Source: Lingula anatina (lineage: Eukaryota > Brachiopoda > Lingulata > Lingulida > Lingulidae). Taken from it: DNA of 64,000 bases. This document shows positions 1 to 32,055 of this stretch, one piece after another. The stretch spans positions 1-64,000 of the forward strand of contig NW_019775975.1 in NCBI RefSeq assembly GCF_001039355.2. Direction: 5' to 3'. The number at the start of each line of letters is the position of its first letter. Position 1 is the first letter of the stretch. Under the pieces are notes generated by a model. That model ran no database searches and was not told the DNA's origin. It saw only the letters and a list, made by a program, of their open reading frames with translations. A program made the translations under genes and the position numbers.

Positions 1-440
1 TTCTTTTCATGAATTTCGGCCAGAACGATCTTTTCCCAAATTTAATTATTTTCTACTGTTCGAAATTCATGGCACATTACCGTAGGCAGTCAGACTACAC
101 TACCCAGACCTACTAGTCAACATTCAATGTCAAGGCAAAGTCAACCGCACGTGGATGATGGGGTGCTTGTCAAAAGTCCAAAACGATCGATTGATATATA
201 AACAATGCATACTTATTCGTATGACTCTTGGAAGGTTATAACATACCACAGCCTTACATAAATTACCTTTTTAAAAGGTATTCGCAACAAGTAATACCAC
301 GCTAGGATTTCACATGGGCGCAACCATGACACATCCGGGATCTTCCACACCACAGGCAATATGGCTGCGCCCATGAAGTCATGATGTTTACAGTGGTTTT
401 GTTTTTGTAAACTTTGTTCGCGTGTAAATAAAACTAAGCG
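1..440 (+). promoter_or_regulatory. Upstream/promoter region of ELP5
   Basis: Non-coding sequence before the ELP5 start codon. It contains an imperfect inverted repeat whose arms (313-327 and 361-375) each carry a CATGGGCGCA-type core with one mismatch. The right arm also holds ATGGCTGCG, close to the YY1-type initiator found at many housekeeping promoters. No convincing TATA box sits at a suitable distance. That this is the promoter is inferred from position. Confidence 0.4.
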
Positions 441-3400
441 ATGTTAGAAAATATTGTTAGTGGACGGGAGCAGTCAGGCAGTATACTGATCAAAGGTAGT
501 AACCATTTTTATTTAGGGTTTTGAGTTAGATTTATACGAGGCAAAATGTAAGTGTTTATGATCGGGATTTACTGATTGAATGTTGAGAGTGGCGATTTTC
601 ATAGAGGCTTTCACAATTTTAAGTTTCATTGGAAACATTTTCAGGTATATAGCTGTGAAACAAAAAGAGATGTGTACCGTGAGACTGCAGATGACAGTGG
701 AAACTTATTTGACTTTTTTTTTTGTATTTTCAGATAGTGTTCAACAATATGGAAGAGGTTTACTGAAAGCTTTGATAATACAGGTGTCAAACAGGTAAAC
801 AGAAAGCATCAGCCTTCTTTTGGTTGCCAACTTGTTAATAAGTATAATTGCTCAATCTCGACTTTTTGACACATGTCGAATAGTGTATCATAAGTAACAA
901 AATTCAGTTAATAATACTGAAATTGTACATACAGATATTCAAATTTGTTCAGATTTATCAAAATCATTATAATTGAACTCAGAATGTATTCATTGTTCAA
1001 GGGTGGATCAAGTGCATATATTCAGTTTTGACCCAAATGCAGATGAAAAAAGCCAGGACCTCTCGGGCCATTTGCAAGCAAAGTATGTATTTATTACTTC
1101 TGTGATTTAATTTTCTGCAGTTGCTTAAATATTTAGTATTGTCAATTCAATAATTAACACAGGGCCCCATATACCCTTTGGTGTTAATTGCCTGGCACAA
1201 GCAATTTCTGGAGTCCTGCAACTTGAATTTAAGCCATACTTAACAAGTAATCCAAATGACTAGATAATGGATAACTTGTTTGAGGTGGAATGGATTTATT
1301 AATAAAATAATCTTTAAATTTCTAACTGCTGTGCATTTCAAAATGGCAGCTTGTTTATTAGAATATTAATATTGCATTATTTTAGTGTCCAATACCATGA
1401 CTGTAGCTCAGATCCTCTAGGCTGGGAAGGGACACCTGACTGCTACAAGCTGCAGCAAGACTTTGTGCTTTATGCCAAGGAATCTGTGAAGCGGGTCAAA
1501 GACAAGAAGGTTCTGATAGTGCTGGACTCTCTCAGTCCTCTTCTGCTGCACAGGGTGACGCCTTACACTTGTCAGGTTGTCAGCAGACTGAAGGACCAGG
1601 ATGTCATCGGTGCTGGTAGGTTGTCAGCTAGGATCCTGTCAGTTTTCATTTTTATTTTGCTTTATTTTATTTTTCATAATTATTTTTTCATTTAATATTA
1701 ATTTAATTTGTTATTTTATATATTACAGGTGCCATTTATTTGATATTAGATGATAAATTCTGTCATCAGATTGTTTTGGGAGACCATTTTTATTTATTTA
1801 TTTATTTTATTTTATTTTTTTGCTTTCCTAAAACAAAATATCACCTTGAAAGGAAATGAGCTCTAGCAAGTCAGCATTTGAACTGTCAGTAAAAAATGAC
1901 CAGAATTTGATATTTCAGAAAGTGTCCAGGTGATGGCTCTGCTGCATGAAGATCTCCATGACGAGCCCACCTCCAGGCTGGTAGAAATGGTATTTTCCAC
2001 AGTGGTAACAGTGCTGCCCCCTGACAGGACAAACTGTTATGCTGTTTGTGACATTCTACACAAAAAGCAGTCAGGGAAAGTTATGAAATCAGTAAGTGAT
2101 ACGTCTGAGTTTTAAGGGGATGAGGGATAGAATGTTTGGTATGATGAGCCACAAATGATGAAAAAGAATTGGCGCTACAAGTCTCCTTTTATTGTGAAGG
2201 AGGCCCTCTGAAATTCTATCAAGTCTTGACTACTACAACATGCTTTGAGTGGAACTAGCAATAGGTGGCTTTTATGCGTAATTTTATACAAAAGAAAGAT
2301 CGTGCATTAAAGAAAGGTGAATTCAGTGAGATTTTAGTAAAGTTATCGAGAAAATCATTATCATGTTGTAGATATTTCAAAATCGGTAAAACATGATACT
2401 ACTTTTTATGAAATAGGTTTTTCATGGTCTTTAGATTAGATGATACAACTTAGTTATTTCACTTACAGGCTAAATATTTTCTGTTAATGAGATGTTATAT
2501 TTCCATGTTTCAGAAAGAAAGATTTTCAATATCCCCGAATTTTGAAATTCAGGATGTGGAAGCTGTGATAATACTTACAAAAAGGAAACCAGAGGGTGCA
2601 TCAGATACTGTAAGTTAATGTCATATAAAAAAATTGTAAAATATATTTAATAAACTACTTTAGTGATTAGTGAATAGTATGTAATGCCTAATAATATATA
2701 TTAGAAATACTATAACATTGCTAAACACAGTCAAAAATAAAATGCTCAAGAACAAAAGGAACTTAGGGAGTACCATTGATTAAAGAATAGACACTGAAAA
2801 TGTTTGCTGTTAAGACTAAATTGTATTTTAAAGACTCTTGTATATGAGACCATGCTTGCAGTCTTAATGTTGCCAAAAAAAAAAAAATGTTTATGCTATA
2901 AAGAGTTTTTGTCAGTGCCTTAAAACTTGAGGTACTACAAAGCACCACTATGAATAGAATATTGCAGCCATTTTTGTGGAGAATCACCTGGTTCAACCGG
3001 GATTGCCTCAGTTAGGAGAGCAGTCACATGGTTTGTGAGAGTCCTGGGTTCGAATCCCAGTCAAGCGAGGTGTTTTCTTCCCCCAAATTGCTACAATTAG
3101 TGGCAGCGGTGGGATTGGAACCCACATCTAGTGCCAGCCACTACAATATGAAGCCTTACCAACACTGTTTTTCTAGCAGGCCGATCCAGCTGCCAACTTG
3201 ACCTTTAACCTCAGTTTAACTGATGCAGAGAAGGAGGCCAGAAGTCAGCTTAAACTGCCATATATGCATGATGATGAAACGTGAGTATTATAGGTCATGC
3301 CATTCTCAGATGCTCACTAAATTTTGTAGAAAAATATAGTGTCTAAAGTTGTATTTTACAATAATATTTCGCTCACAGAAATAAAAATTGTAGTGTTGTG

Positions 3401-3671
3401 GAAAAGGAAACAATTGACAAAAAAGGGTGGGTGATTTTTAAGAGGTCTAAAATTTTTAAGAGATCTAAAATTTTTCAGGCAAATGTTAAGTTGTCATGGT
3501 CTATTTCTCATAAGTTTTAATGGAAAGCAGTGTTGAAAGTCTGTTCATTTCATATTCAGAAAACATGGTATACTGCAGAAAGGAACTGCTGTCCACAGTA
3601 AAATCTTTTACCAGCCTGATGAGGCAGACGACTTTGATGAAGAAGATCCCGATGATGACCTTGACATTTGA
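441..3671 (+). CDS. ELP5: Elongator complex protein 5 (eight exons, complete)
   Basis: Exons 441-495, 734-794, 1002-1082, 1386-1615, 1919-2091, 2514-2609, 3177-3280 and 3560-3671 splice in phase to a 303-residue protein, close to the roughly 300 residues usual for the family. ELP5 belongs to the Elp4-Elp5-Elp6 RecA-like ring of Elongator, which modifies the wobble uridine of tRNAs. The start MLENIVSGREQ resembles the MLDSLL start of vertebrate ELP5. VLIVLDSLSPLLL is the Walker-B-like core strand, VMALLHEDLHD matches the family's LLHEELH, and NLTFNLSLTDAEKEAR matches its LTFNL-KKEREAR segment. The acidic end DDFDEEDPDDDLDI is the family signature. Exon 7 has tandem acceptors (TAGCAG, 3174-3179), so one Gln may be optional. 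The gene converges on enolase. Identification comes from recalled family motifs, without an alignment. Confidence 0.93.
2999..3076 (+). repeat. tRNA-derived SINE-like sequence in ELP5 intron 6
   Basis: An RNA polymerase III type-2 promoter is visible: an A-box-like TTGCCTCAGTTAGG at 3003-3016 and a perfect B box GGTTCGAATCC at 3047-3057 inside a GGG...CCC stem. The acceptor stem does not close, so it is not a functional tRNA. A second, reversed B-box-like string (GGTTCCAATCC on the minus strand, about 3111-3121) follows, suggesting a degenerate tRNA-related SINE or two fragments. Confidence 0.5.
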
Positions 3672-5476
3672 CCTGATGACCTTTGATCTGAATACCTTGA
3701 CCTTCATTTTGATTCTTTGACCACATGTGAAAGAATGGATTGAAGTATATTGCAAGCATGTTTTCTGCTTTACCAAGCTATTACAGTTGTGTGAAGAAGT
3801 TGGAAAAGGAAAATATTCTAGACATCTGTTAATTTGGTTTCAGGCAGTATGTGGTGTTCAGTTACTGGAAATAAAATTCTGTGTAGCATTTCAAGTATTT
3901 GTCCAGTTCACCTTTCCCAAATCAAAACAAATGGGTTTTAATTTCAAATATCCACATTGCACTAACTTGTTAAATGTTCTACAGAATGTTTGCACTCGTT
4001 AACCTTTTAAAATGTAACATTTGTAGAAATTATCATAAACTTACGATCCAAATTTTGATAATTCCCTTTTCTTTTTCAATGACATTCAAATATTATGTGG
4101 TAAACTCAAGATGAAGAGCAACTTTAAAACAACTGTGTTAAAAAACATTTTATTAGTTTTCATTTCCCTCCAGGAATTTAACAGCACAGCACAACATTCA
4201 GTGAGGCATTGTTGACAGAATCCATAGCACCCCATATAAACAAACAGCTCCTATGGTAACTAAAATACTCCTGTCATTGTGATCATGGTAACTCACTCTA
4301 AGGTACAATTCTTTTTAACCTACCAGCCCTTTCTTCTACTACACATGTATGAAAGTAACAAAATGAATATTATGTCATTTGCAGGATTCTAAACACCAAG
4401 TATAAAGCTTAAATGCCTAATTAATCTTTTCTTCAGATAAACTTAATTTGAACACAGCAAAGCACCATAAACTAGAACATGCAACTTCTCCTTGCTACAA
4501 CAATATTACCACACACTTATGAGAAAGGAAAAAGCAAACTCTGTTACAACTGTCTTTGGTTAATTACAAAAAGACGTTAAGGGAAATGTTAGCAGCCACA
4601 GCATATTTTAATGAGAACAAATAGAGTTGATTCTTTGGCTTTGTTTCCAATAGATTTATTGTTTTACCTGGAAGATAAAGTTCACCAATTAACTGGTAAT
4701 TATACTTAAGTTTGCAATAACCAAGACCAAAGTAGTAACATATGACCAGATGTTGATCAGAAGTTCAGGCAAACTTGATATGGAACTAACAGTAGTGCAT
4801 TTAGGTCATCCTTATTATGCTAAACCAGCTGTAAGCAGTATAATAACCTAGATACAAGTATACAGGTCAATTATATTGACAAATATTAAGGCTAATGACC
4901 TTAATATATAGGTATGAGATACAGATATATTAGTCAGTGACCTATATACTGGTAAATATAGGTCAATAGAAGGCATTAAGCAGTCTTAACTATCTCAAGC
5001 CAAGCACCACATCCCAACATTCTACTGTTCTTTTCTTTGTCCACTTCTCTTTTTTTTTTCAACCTAAAACTGTCTGTGAGTGTGGTAGGTATTATTAAAT
5101 TTAACCAGTCCATTAGAGCTGTACTTGTGACTTATCATCAGATGTAAATTTAAAATAATAAGAATATGGGTTAAACTTGATAAAGCTTGTGAGGGGAAAC
5201 AGAGGTCCTCCTCTCACAGTACATATACCTAACAAATATATTTTAACCCAAAATGATAACAACAGTAATATCAAGATAACACTGTCTCTTCAATTAAGTT
5301 GTTCTATGTGTTATAATGAAACTGGGTGTTAAGGAGCTGATAATAACAAGTGGAGAGAGAGTGAAATTGTTCTTACTAATAACATTCATACACTGTAAAT
5401 ATACTGTACTTTAGTAGTATAGTACAGTACTTGAAGTCCTTCTCAGGTATGTTACAATGATGACAATACAGAAAGC
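3672..5476. other. Convergent 3' region of ELP5 and enolase
   Basis: This is the tail-to-tail interval between the ELP5 stop and the enolase stop. It holds an AATAAA on the plus strand at 3870-3875, which would give ELP5 a short 3' UTR, and an AATAAA on the minus strand at 4149-4154, which would give enolase a 3' UTR of about 1.3 kb. No further coding sequence was recognised. The polyadenylation assignments are motif-based only. Confidence 0.45.
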
Positions 5477-10255
<4,779 letters not shown>

Positions 10256-10995
10256 CTTGGAGATTAAGCTGGTGAAGACTGGGGCAGAAAATAAATGACA
10301 CATTTATTTCAAGGGGTTATAGCCCTCCTCATGCTTTATATTCTGTACTATAGTTGGAAGTGCATTTAATTTTATAATAATCAGGGAAAGGAGGAGACTT
10401 AAAAACCCTTATGACTACAACAGGGCCAAGGTCACTTCCGGGAGGGAAAATTTCCTGTAATCTGTTTATTGTAAGAAAATTATACAGCTATCGACAATAG
10501 CCACCACCTATGATTACGTGAACTTAGAAAAAAGATAAAAAATAACACTTATAAGACTGGGGGGGATAGCATAAGTGCCAAATATATGAACAATACAAGT
10601 TTGCCATGGTAAACAATTTTGTATGAATTAAGAAAAACAAAATAGTACTCAATCTGTCAGATAATATTTCACCCAGTGTCTGGCAGTCAAACAATGAGAC
10701 CTGTCTTATGCTGAAGATATCAATTTACATGGACCAAAACAAGAAACCTGCTATAGTGAGGCACCTATGAAATATTGTGTTCAAGCTCACATATCCATGT
10801 CTGCAAATCATTACCTGTCAGTGCTGTCTGGCATGAGCACCTGTACAGGTAGACTAAAGTATACACCTGAGCACTGCTTTACATCTGCCTTGAAAAGGTT
10901 GCACATACACAGTGCATAGACAGGTGATTGTATTATACTAGGTCAATCATATCAAATCTAGTTTCCTGGTATGATTGTATGATACAGGAAGTAAA

Positions 10996-10997
<2 letters not shown>

Positions 10998-11055
<58 letters not shown>
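10998..11055. repeat. TA dinucleotide repeat
   Basis: An uninterrupted TA run in the first (5' UTR) intron of enolase. The rest of 10.3-12.0 kb is AT-rich intron with nothing else recognised. Confidence 0.95.
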
Positions 11056-11057
<2 letters not shown>

Positions 11058-11998
11058 CTAGATTATTTAATTACTAAATATTTACAAACATACATATATA
11101 AAGCCTGAGCATTAAATGCGTATTCTACAGATGCTACCTCTCTGGAATCATGACTTTCTTAAAATTAAGGTAAAATTCTAACCATTTTGAACCATTCAAA
11201 AAGTGAACTTTAATTTCATGTACCAAATAAATAACTTTCTAATTCACTAAAATGATTTGTAGCCAACTTAGCTGCAGCATATATATGAAATATTCCACGC
11301 TGAAATTCAGCTCATGCTGGACATGCAGTCAAATCTACTTGCCTATTGTCAGTTAGCTTCCAGACTCATTTACCTTACTAGTATAATACCTGACAGACAA
11401 CATGATTTCCAAAATATCCTTGTCATAAAGAGTGACTGAGTTGGCTGAACTTCCTGCCATGACTCAATTCACTCAGCACATGTGGCAGGTTTATAGAAAA
11501 AGTGCCAGAGTGAAGATATTACAGATTCTTTAGACACATTATACTGCAACTCACTGTGGAATCTTTGGATCAGTACTATTTGTACCTGCTGGACTGTTAG
11601 TTAGGACCTTTGTTAATGGCATTGGTAAAATAAAGGTCAAATACTAAATTATGCAAAACTGTAATAATGTTTATTTAGAGAGATCATATTAAAAACTAAT
11701 AACACCACATATAGACTTGTTTGAAGGATTGCAGATGTGTCCTACTTAGGCAAAAGAGAAAAAATACTGTCATTTTAATAATAAAAACGTGGAACTTGTC
11801 ACATGAGAAGAAAAAAAGGAAATTAGACCAAGGTCGAAAAACATATATCCTTGCATAAAAACAAAGAAAACACAAAAAGTTCGAAATAACATTTCCCTAA
11901 ATTGGAACACAGTATGGACGAACGCTATGCAAGCTGATATTACTGAATAAAGTTTTAATTTTCTCATGAGTTTAAGATATTTAAGGAGTAATACTTAC

Positions 11999-12100
11999 CG
12001 GCAAAATGACCTTGTAGCTGTCTGCAAACGATATGGCGACTGTGACCCCCGAAGGTCATTTTCACGCTGAGGTCAGAGAGGCAGCTGGCTAAAGCCAAGA
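11999..12100 (-). other. Probable enolase 5' UTR exon 1
   Basis: A strong minus-strand donor (G|GTAAGTA, reading down from 11999) follows GC-richer sequence. A separate non-coding first exon separated by a long intron is the usual animal enolase arrangement. The 5' limit is a guess, because no start site is visible. Confidence 0.45.
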
Positions 12101-12524
12101 GGCAGTCATATCAGAACCGGAGCCAGCTGTCATTCCAGGATATGTACTTTATCATCTAAATACTTCTTGGAATATGGATTAGAACTGAGTAACTTTTTTC
12201 ATCTGTGAAAGACAGTATTCTAGAAAAAATATATCATTAATTGTGACAAAGCACTTATAAACCAATTTGCTGTCATCACAATCATGCAAGGATTAGCTCG
12301 TGATCGGCATCCCCCTACATTTTAAACTTGATACTGAGTCATTAATTGAAAATTTGCTGAGAGGAACTACGTAAGATGATTTAAAAGCAACAAGAATAAA
12401 GAACAGGACATATGAAATATAACTATGAAGGACCTGCCTACTAAGTCTGGCCTGAAGTGACATATTCCGCCATGTTGAGACCTGACGTTACTTATCTCCG
12501 GCCTTCAGTCAGTAGTATAGAATT
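12101..12524. promoter_or_regulatory. Head-to-head region between enolase and CLC-6
   Basis: About 0.4 kb separates the putative enolase first exon from the CLC-6 start codon, an arrangement typical of bidirectional housekeeping promoters. It includes CCGCCATGTTG at 12467-12477, a YY1-like motif on the minus strand, and TGACGT at 12483-12488, a CRE half-like site. No TATA box was seen. Shared regulation is inferred from the spacing. Confidence 0.45.
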
Positions 12525-26032
<13,508 letters not shown>

Positions 26033-29000
26033 GTGAGTGAAAAGTATTTGAACACAGCTTCCTAGAAGTTTTCTGTCACTTCAGTTTACAGCTGGTGTTA
26101 ATTATTGACATTTTTATTTTTATAGTTCCAGCATTCAGATGTCTGTGTGTCTAAATGGGGTTGGGTTGGAGGAGGGGCATGACTGCTTTCATGGTGGTTT
26201 TGGAGAAACCTTGGGAAAAGGGGTCAAGTTTTCATTTTCAGATAATAATGAAGGTAAACAATGTAATTTATCCAAATCGAACTGGTGAGATGCACTGGAA
26301 AACATTGAACATTGCAGAATTTTTACACAAGTGGTTATTGTTTAAAGATAGGTGGCTCTATACATCAGTAGGATCCCTACTCTTGGCACGTGGAATTCTT
26401 TTGATATAAACTGAAACAATTTTTTGTGATTCAGGGCTTGGAATAAGGGATTTAAAGCCAGGTTTTTAAACTCCAAATTCATTTTCTCACTGAGACAGAC
26501 TGTCTGGACTCTGTATGCTGTATATGATAAAAATATTTAAAAAATGGCCATCCAAAATAGGAGTGCAAAAGATAGCTTGGTAGCTGTCTGACTAACCCCC
26601 TGCTTGAAATTGTATTTAGTAGATATGGTCCATTTTCTGCTTTGTATCCAGTGATTGTGTTCAGGTGTCTGTATGTTGACAGCCAACTACTGAAATGTGT
26701 TAGATGAGATTTCAATATTGTGTTTTGTGAATTGTGAGAGCTAAATACATATGCGCATTGGTATAAGATGATGTGTTGTTGATGTCATGAAAAAATGTAG
26801 TCATCAAGGAGAATCTGTTCTGTTCTGTTTTGAAATTTATATCCTCAAATCCAACTCCCCCCCACCCTCCACTTCCTGGAGTTATGCTATATTGTTGAAA
26901 ACTGTGGAGGGCTGGGGGGAGGCGGAGATATATGCACTCCTAACCCCTTACCACTCCTTCGTTAAGTGAACCATTGCATGCATTCTTTACATTTTCACAC
27001 TGCATAAAAATGCAATTTGGCTATCACAAAAGGAAAGTCGACAAATTAACGCTATGAAAATCTTATATTATTCCTCTGTAATAGGCACTTAGAGTACCTG
27101 CTTTTGCCATATTTCTGGTGGTAAGCACTTCAAGGAGCCCATAGTTTTCAGTGTCTTCAGCTTATCCTATATCTGGCTATTTTTTTATATTCATGGGTAA
27201 AACAAGGATATGGGTATGCTTGTAGAGTACAAAGTCTGGGTCATGTGAGTGGGGAGAGATGAAATTTAAGCGTCACGGTTGCACCATCATCACGTTCTGT
27301 TTTCAGTTTTTGGAGGACATATTTTTGAGACAATGCATGTACATCTGCCATAACACTACTAGTAAATGTTATTCTGGAGATTATGAAGTGCAGATTTGAA
27401 GACTGATTGTGCAGTTTTCAGGTTTTGGAAAAACGTATTTATGATATAATTATAATTTTGAGAAATAGAATATTAAAATATCAAAGGCATCATTAATTTT
27501 ATCTATCTTCTATGCCAACCAACCTTTACAATTGGGATTTTTTGTTTGTTTGTTTGCTTATAAATGAAGAAATTAAAAATTTTGTATTTTGTTATATTTT
27601 ACTTTTTTTTGTTAAAACACTGATTAATGAATGAAAATATTAGTCTCATGGCAGAACATTTTAGTTTGCCATCATTTAAAATATACTCATTGTAAATATT
27701 TGTTGCCAATTTATAAAAGTCCTTGTTCTTAGAATTGCTTTTAAATAAGGTAAATATTATATACAGTATGCTGAGTCCAAGGATAAGTTTGATCATGTAG
27801 TATAAGGTGGATGAGGTTATGGAAATATCACTTCTTTGAAACCCTGAAGTTTTCTATGACCGTTCTGAAATCATGTCACATAGGCAATAAGCAATAAAAT
27901 TACACTTTAATGACATCTAAATCTATGACAGTACAGCATATGCAAGGAGAAGTCAAAATGTTCACATCAGCAAGAAAGCTTTACTGCTATTTTAAATTTT
28001 TATTACTCACACTGCTAACTGGGAACTTAAATAAATACTAGTTATATGGTTATTTGGCAAATGAGATAGCTTTATATATTAAGTGACCTTGAATTATGAA
28101 AAAGCTCTGTTTTAAGAGGTTCTCTAGCTGTTAGTTCATTTCTTGATAACTCCAACAGAGACCACTACAGCATACAGTGTGCACGATAATACATTAAATG
28201 CATGTTTATAACTGAGTTTTTTTTAATTCCATATGAAATACAGTGCTGTATCTAAAATAAAGATCATAAACTATTTAAAGATGGTTGTTATAAGTTTAAA
28301 ATCTAATTTATCCGGAACAGCTTAAATAATGTACATGGACTCAGTTTTAGTGAAGAAAATTTCAAAACTATTAAAATCTCGAGGTCACTCTAAATATGGT
28401 TGCTGCGACTCTTTTTTTTTTCTTTTTTGTTAGTTACATACTTGTACTTTACTTGTATGCATCGTCATTGCTATAACAAATCAAAATCAAGCATTTACAC
28501 AATCGAAGAAAAAAAATTTACAATACTAAGAATGATTTCCATATCTTTACAAGTGTTTTCTCTGAGCTCTAATATGTCAGTGTATCATAGAGGTTAGAAA
28601 GTTGAGTAACGTTTTGAAAGACAGGTCAAGGACAGAGGTGCCCCTTTAAATTTACTTGTGAAATTACATACAGGTCAAGGTCACAGGCTCCATTAAAATT
28701 TTATTTGTGAAGTCTTATTTGATGGTTTCACAAAGGTAAAACTTTCTTGAAACGTTTCATCTTTATCATAATAAGCATATGCATGCAAACAAATAAAGTT
28801 TCAAAATACAAGTCTTTTTGTTAGAATCAGTGGAGTGTCTTGTCCTTTTTTCTTCTTTTTCTGTTTTTTGTCTCGAGTCTTGATAGTTTACACTTGGAAG
28901 AAAAGCAGGCAGAAAATGAATACAGGTATTTATACCATGTTCAGTAAAAGCAACTACTACTTCTTGAGTTGTCATCTACAACTTTTTCTATGATTAAAAC

Positions 29001-29622
29001 TTGTGCCACAGGCTGTCGTGAAGTGCTTTCTGTGTTGTCCACTAGGTGTCAGCAGTGCATAGAGAGATCACATGTCCTTTATTATGCTGAGTATCTGGAA
29101 AAATAAAAGAAAAATATTAAGGACTTGGGTTTATTCATTATTTATTGAAGTAGGAGAGGATAGAGGGAGTATGACAAAAAAAATGAATGCATGTGTGGTT
29201 GTGTGTGTAAGAGAGAGAGAATGAGAGAGAGAGGAAGAAGGTTGGGAATAAAAGAAAAAATAAAGAGCAGAGAAACATAGGGATTAAGTATCATTTTTAG
29301 ATATTTAATTGGCAATGCATATTTTCTTTGCCATACATGTATATCAGATATGGATTAAGCTTATGGTAGAAAATATTTTCAAGTAGAATTATTTATCTTA
29401 GACAACCAAGTTAAGTACTAGTATTGTCTTTCTGGCAGAGAATTTTTTAATTAAATATTTAAATCTTAAATTAATTTAAATTTTACTATACCAGACCTGT
29501 AGCAGACAAGACATGACAAAGTCTTTTTTTATCTAATAATTACTGCTACAATAAAAATATATCTGACTCAAAAACATACTTACATAAAATATCTCTGAAA
29601 GTTTACAATCATGGATACATTC

Positions 29623-29825
29623 TCAGATGGTTTTCTTTTCATAATAATCTCTCAGCACTGCGTAGACATGTTTTAATGTATCTTCGGCACTGGATTGGGC
29701 TTTTTTCGAAACATCTTTGGAGGCGGCCTTTGATAAGTTCTCGTCTTTGGTGTCTGCATCGTAGAGCCGGCGCAACAAAGAGACCAACTTTGTATCAGAG
29801 TCTGAAGACGCGTCTGAGTTGGAAA
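29623..29825 (-). CDS. Peptide-precursor exon 2, allelic copy A
   Basis: A TTTACAG acceptor is followed by 203 coding bases ending in TGA. The product is identical to that of the copy at 36140-35938. The single nucleotide difference is GAT versus GAC in a KD(V) codon, which is synonymous. No first exon accompanies this copy, as expected if it is the end of an alternative-haplotype contig. Confidence 0.6.
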
Positions 29826-29927
29826 CTGTAAATGTAATTGAAATAATGGAGTGAAATTATCTTGTGACACAAGTATAAAGATTTATATCACCTTGTACAT
29901 CATTTTTATGTAAGGAAGGTGAGGCTN

Positions 29928-30081
<154 letters not shown>

Positions 30082-31664
30082 GTGTGTGGGAGAGAGAGAG
30101 AGATAGAGAGAGACAGAAAGAGAGAGGAGGGGGCAGTATGGTAAAGAGAGAGAGATAATGTGTGGGAGAGAGAGAGAGTTAAGAAAAAATAATGAGAAAC
30201 ATCACATGGTATACTTCAATGATCCAGTTTGGACTGGCTCACTCTGGGCATCATGCCTTGAGAGACTGACAATTTTTTTAAGTTAAAAAAGCATGGCTGT
30301 TATTTAACATAGTCACCTACATGGAGTATCATTGCCTGACTTGGCCAGTTAATTATCTTAAGATCAGGAAGCAAACTTGTAGAAAACTTGTGAAAAGGAG
30401 AACCTAAAAGCCCCTGGCTGTTGCATTAGTACAGTTTAGGACCTGTCATAATGAATAGGTATATGCAGACTGGATCATTGAGTGTACCACTCCATGATAA
30501 AAAGGGGTAAATGTATCAGTAAAAAAGTTAACTAAGCATCAAGTTCTTGTATTTTTACACATGTATTTGTATCATAGGTATTCTACACTCTATTTTCTGT
30601 ACTATTTCAGCCCACCGGGCTCTGCTAGTCATCAGTAAGGCCATCACCCTGTCACTGTCTAGTTTGTTAATTTTATTTCTTACCCATTTCTTGTTTAAAT
30701 TGAAAATCCGTCTTTTTATATGCATATCATAGTGCTTGCTGAACCTACAGAGAAAATGTGTGCCTCCAGTTACTTACACTTAATACCCAATACTTAGATG
30801 TATGTATGTATGCATAAATGCGAATGCCTTCATGTGCAAACATGCATGCACTTTTGTAAGCATCCTTTGCTGCAAAAAAATAAATAAATAAAACTGCAGA
30901 AATGTAATTAGTACATGTACATGCAAAATTGCTGTCTGCATGTTTACATGAATAAAAGCTTATTCTAGGTAGTGTTCAGGATCATAGGTTTTTGTTTTTG
31001 TGTTTCTTTTCACTTGTGAGTATTATGCATTCACACGATATTTACCACCACGCATACACACATATATACTTGTGCACACACATGCAAAACACACACACAC
31101 ACACACTTTAAATAAAATTGTACATTTCCTTGCCTATATGATTAGTCCAAAGCTTTGACACTTTCCTTACACAAAGCTATTTAACTCACTGAAGAAAGTT
31201 TTAGCATTTTTCAAACTCCTATCAGCTTTAAATTTATTTTAAACTCAATAGTTTTCTTGCATATAAAGTTTCATAAGCTTTATGTATTGATTTTCAGATT
31301 CAGAAACAAGTGACTGGTTCATTATATTAGACTGTTTTATTTTATCAGCTTTTCTATGTACAATTCTTTTAGATTTTGTTATTGTTTCACTTCTTCTGAC
31401 ATAAAAGTTTAATGCTTATGTCATGTATCCAGCCCAGTTATTTCCCCGTTTTCTTGATTTTCTTTAATTTAGGTTAATCATTATGCATGTTATTATTATT
31501 ATAATACTTTGGTTACTGTCACATTTTCATAAACAAGCATATGTTTTATTTTATTTTATATTTGTCTTGATCTTTGAATATTTGAATTTATCACTCAGAG
31601 ATATCTTAAAGACAACTTTACAAAGCACCTTCTGGACTGAATATTGCCATTTGAAAAGAAAGAC

Positions 31665-31947
31665 TGCATTCACAATGAGTTGAGCCATCGCTCTATGGCG
31701 AACATACATGAAAGAAAAATCGCCTAATCTTTTAATAGTCTCTCCGCCTCTCACACGCCTCCCCACGCGTCGTCCCTGCTGGGGTACAGTCATTAAATCT
31801 CGGCTCCATTGGGACGACACAAGGGGAGGCGTGTGAGAGGCGGAGAGACTATTAAAAGATTAGGCGGTTTTTCTTTCATGTATGTCCGCCATATTTAGTT
31901 CGTGGATTTGTAGAGCCATGGCTCAATTTTTAACTCGTTGTGAATGC
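31665..31947. mobile_element. Long-inverted-repeat MITE-like element, copy B
   Basis: Counterpart of 25453-25735 with a few substitutions. Its presence in both copies shows that the insertion predates the split of the two haplotypes. Confidence 0.75.
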
Positions 31948-32055
31948 GGTCAAAGAGAAGCCTTTATTATTTAAAGCATCATTGAAACTTGTATGTAAAC
32001 TTGGCATGACATCACGCCTGCTCCCTTTTATCTATACTTTTGTTTTTGGTTACAG

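Noticed and set aside
2999-3076. A functional tRNA gene
   Set aside because: The A and B boxes are present but the acceptor and anticodon stems do not pair, so SINE-like is the better reading.
28766-28975. Minus frame with TEHGINTCIHFLPAFLPSVNYQ, also at 35093-35368
   Set aside because: An indel between the two copies changes its N-terminal part, and it falls where the 3' UTR or downstream region of the peptide gene would be.
29673-29870. Minus frame starting MSQDNFTPLFQLH
   Set aside because: It is an out-of-phase reading of the peptide-precursor exon. It has no splice support, and its one codon difference between copies is non-synonymous while the other frame's is silent.
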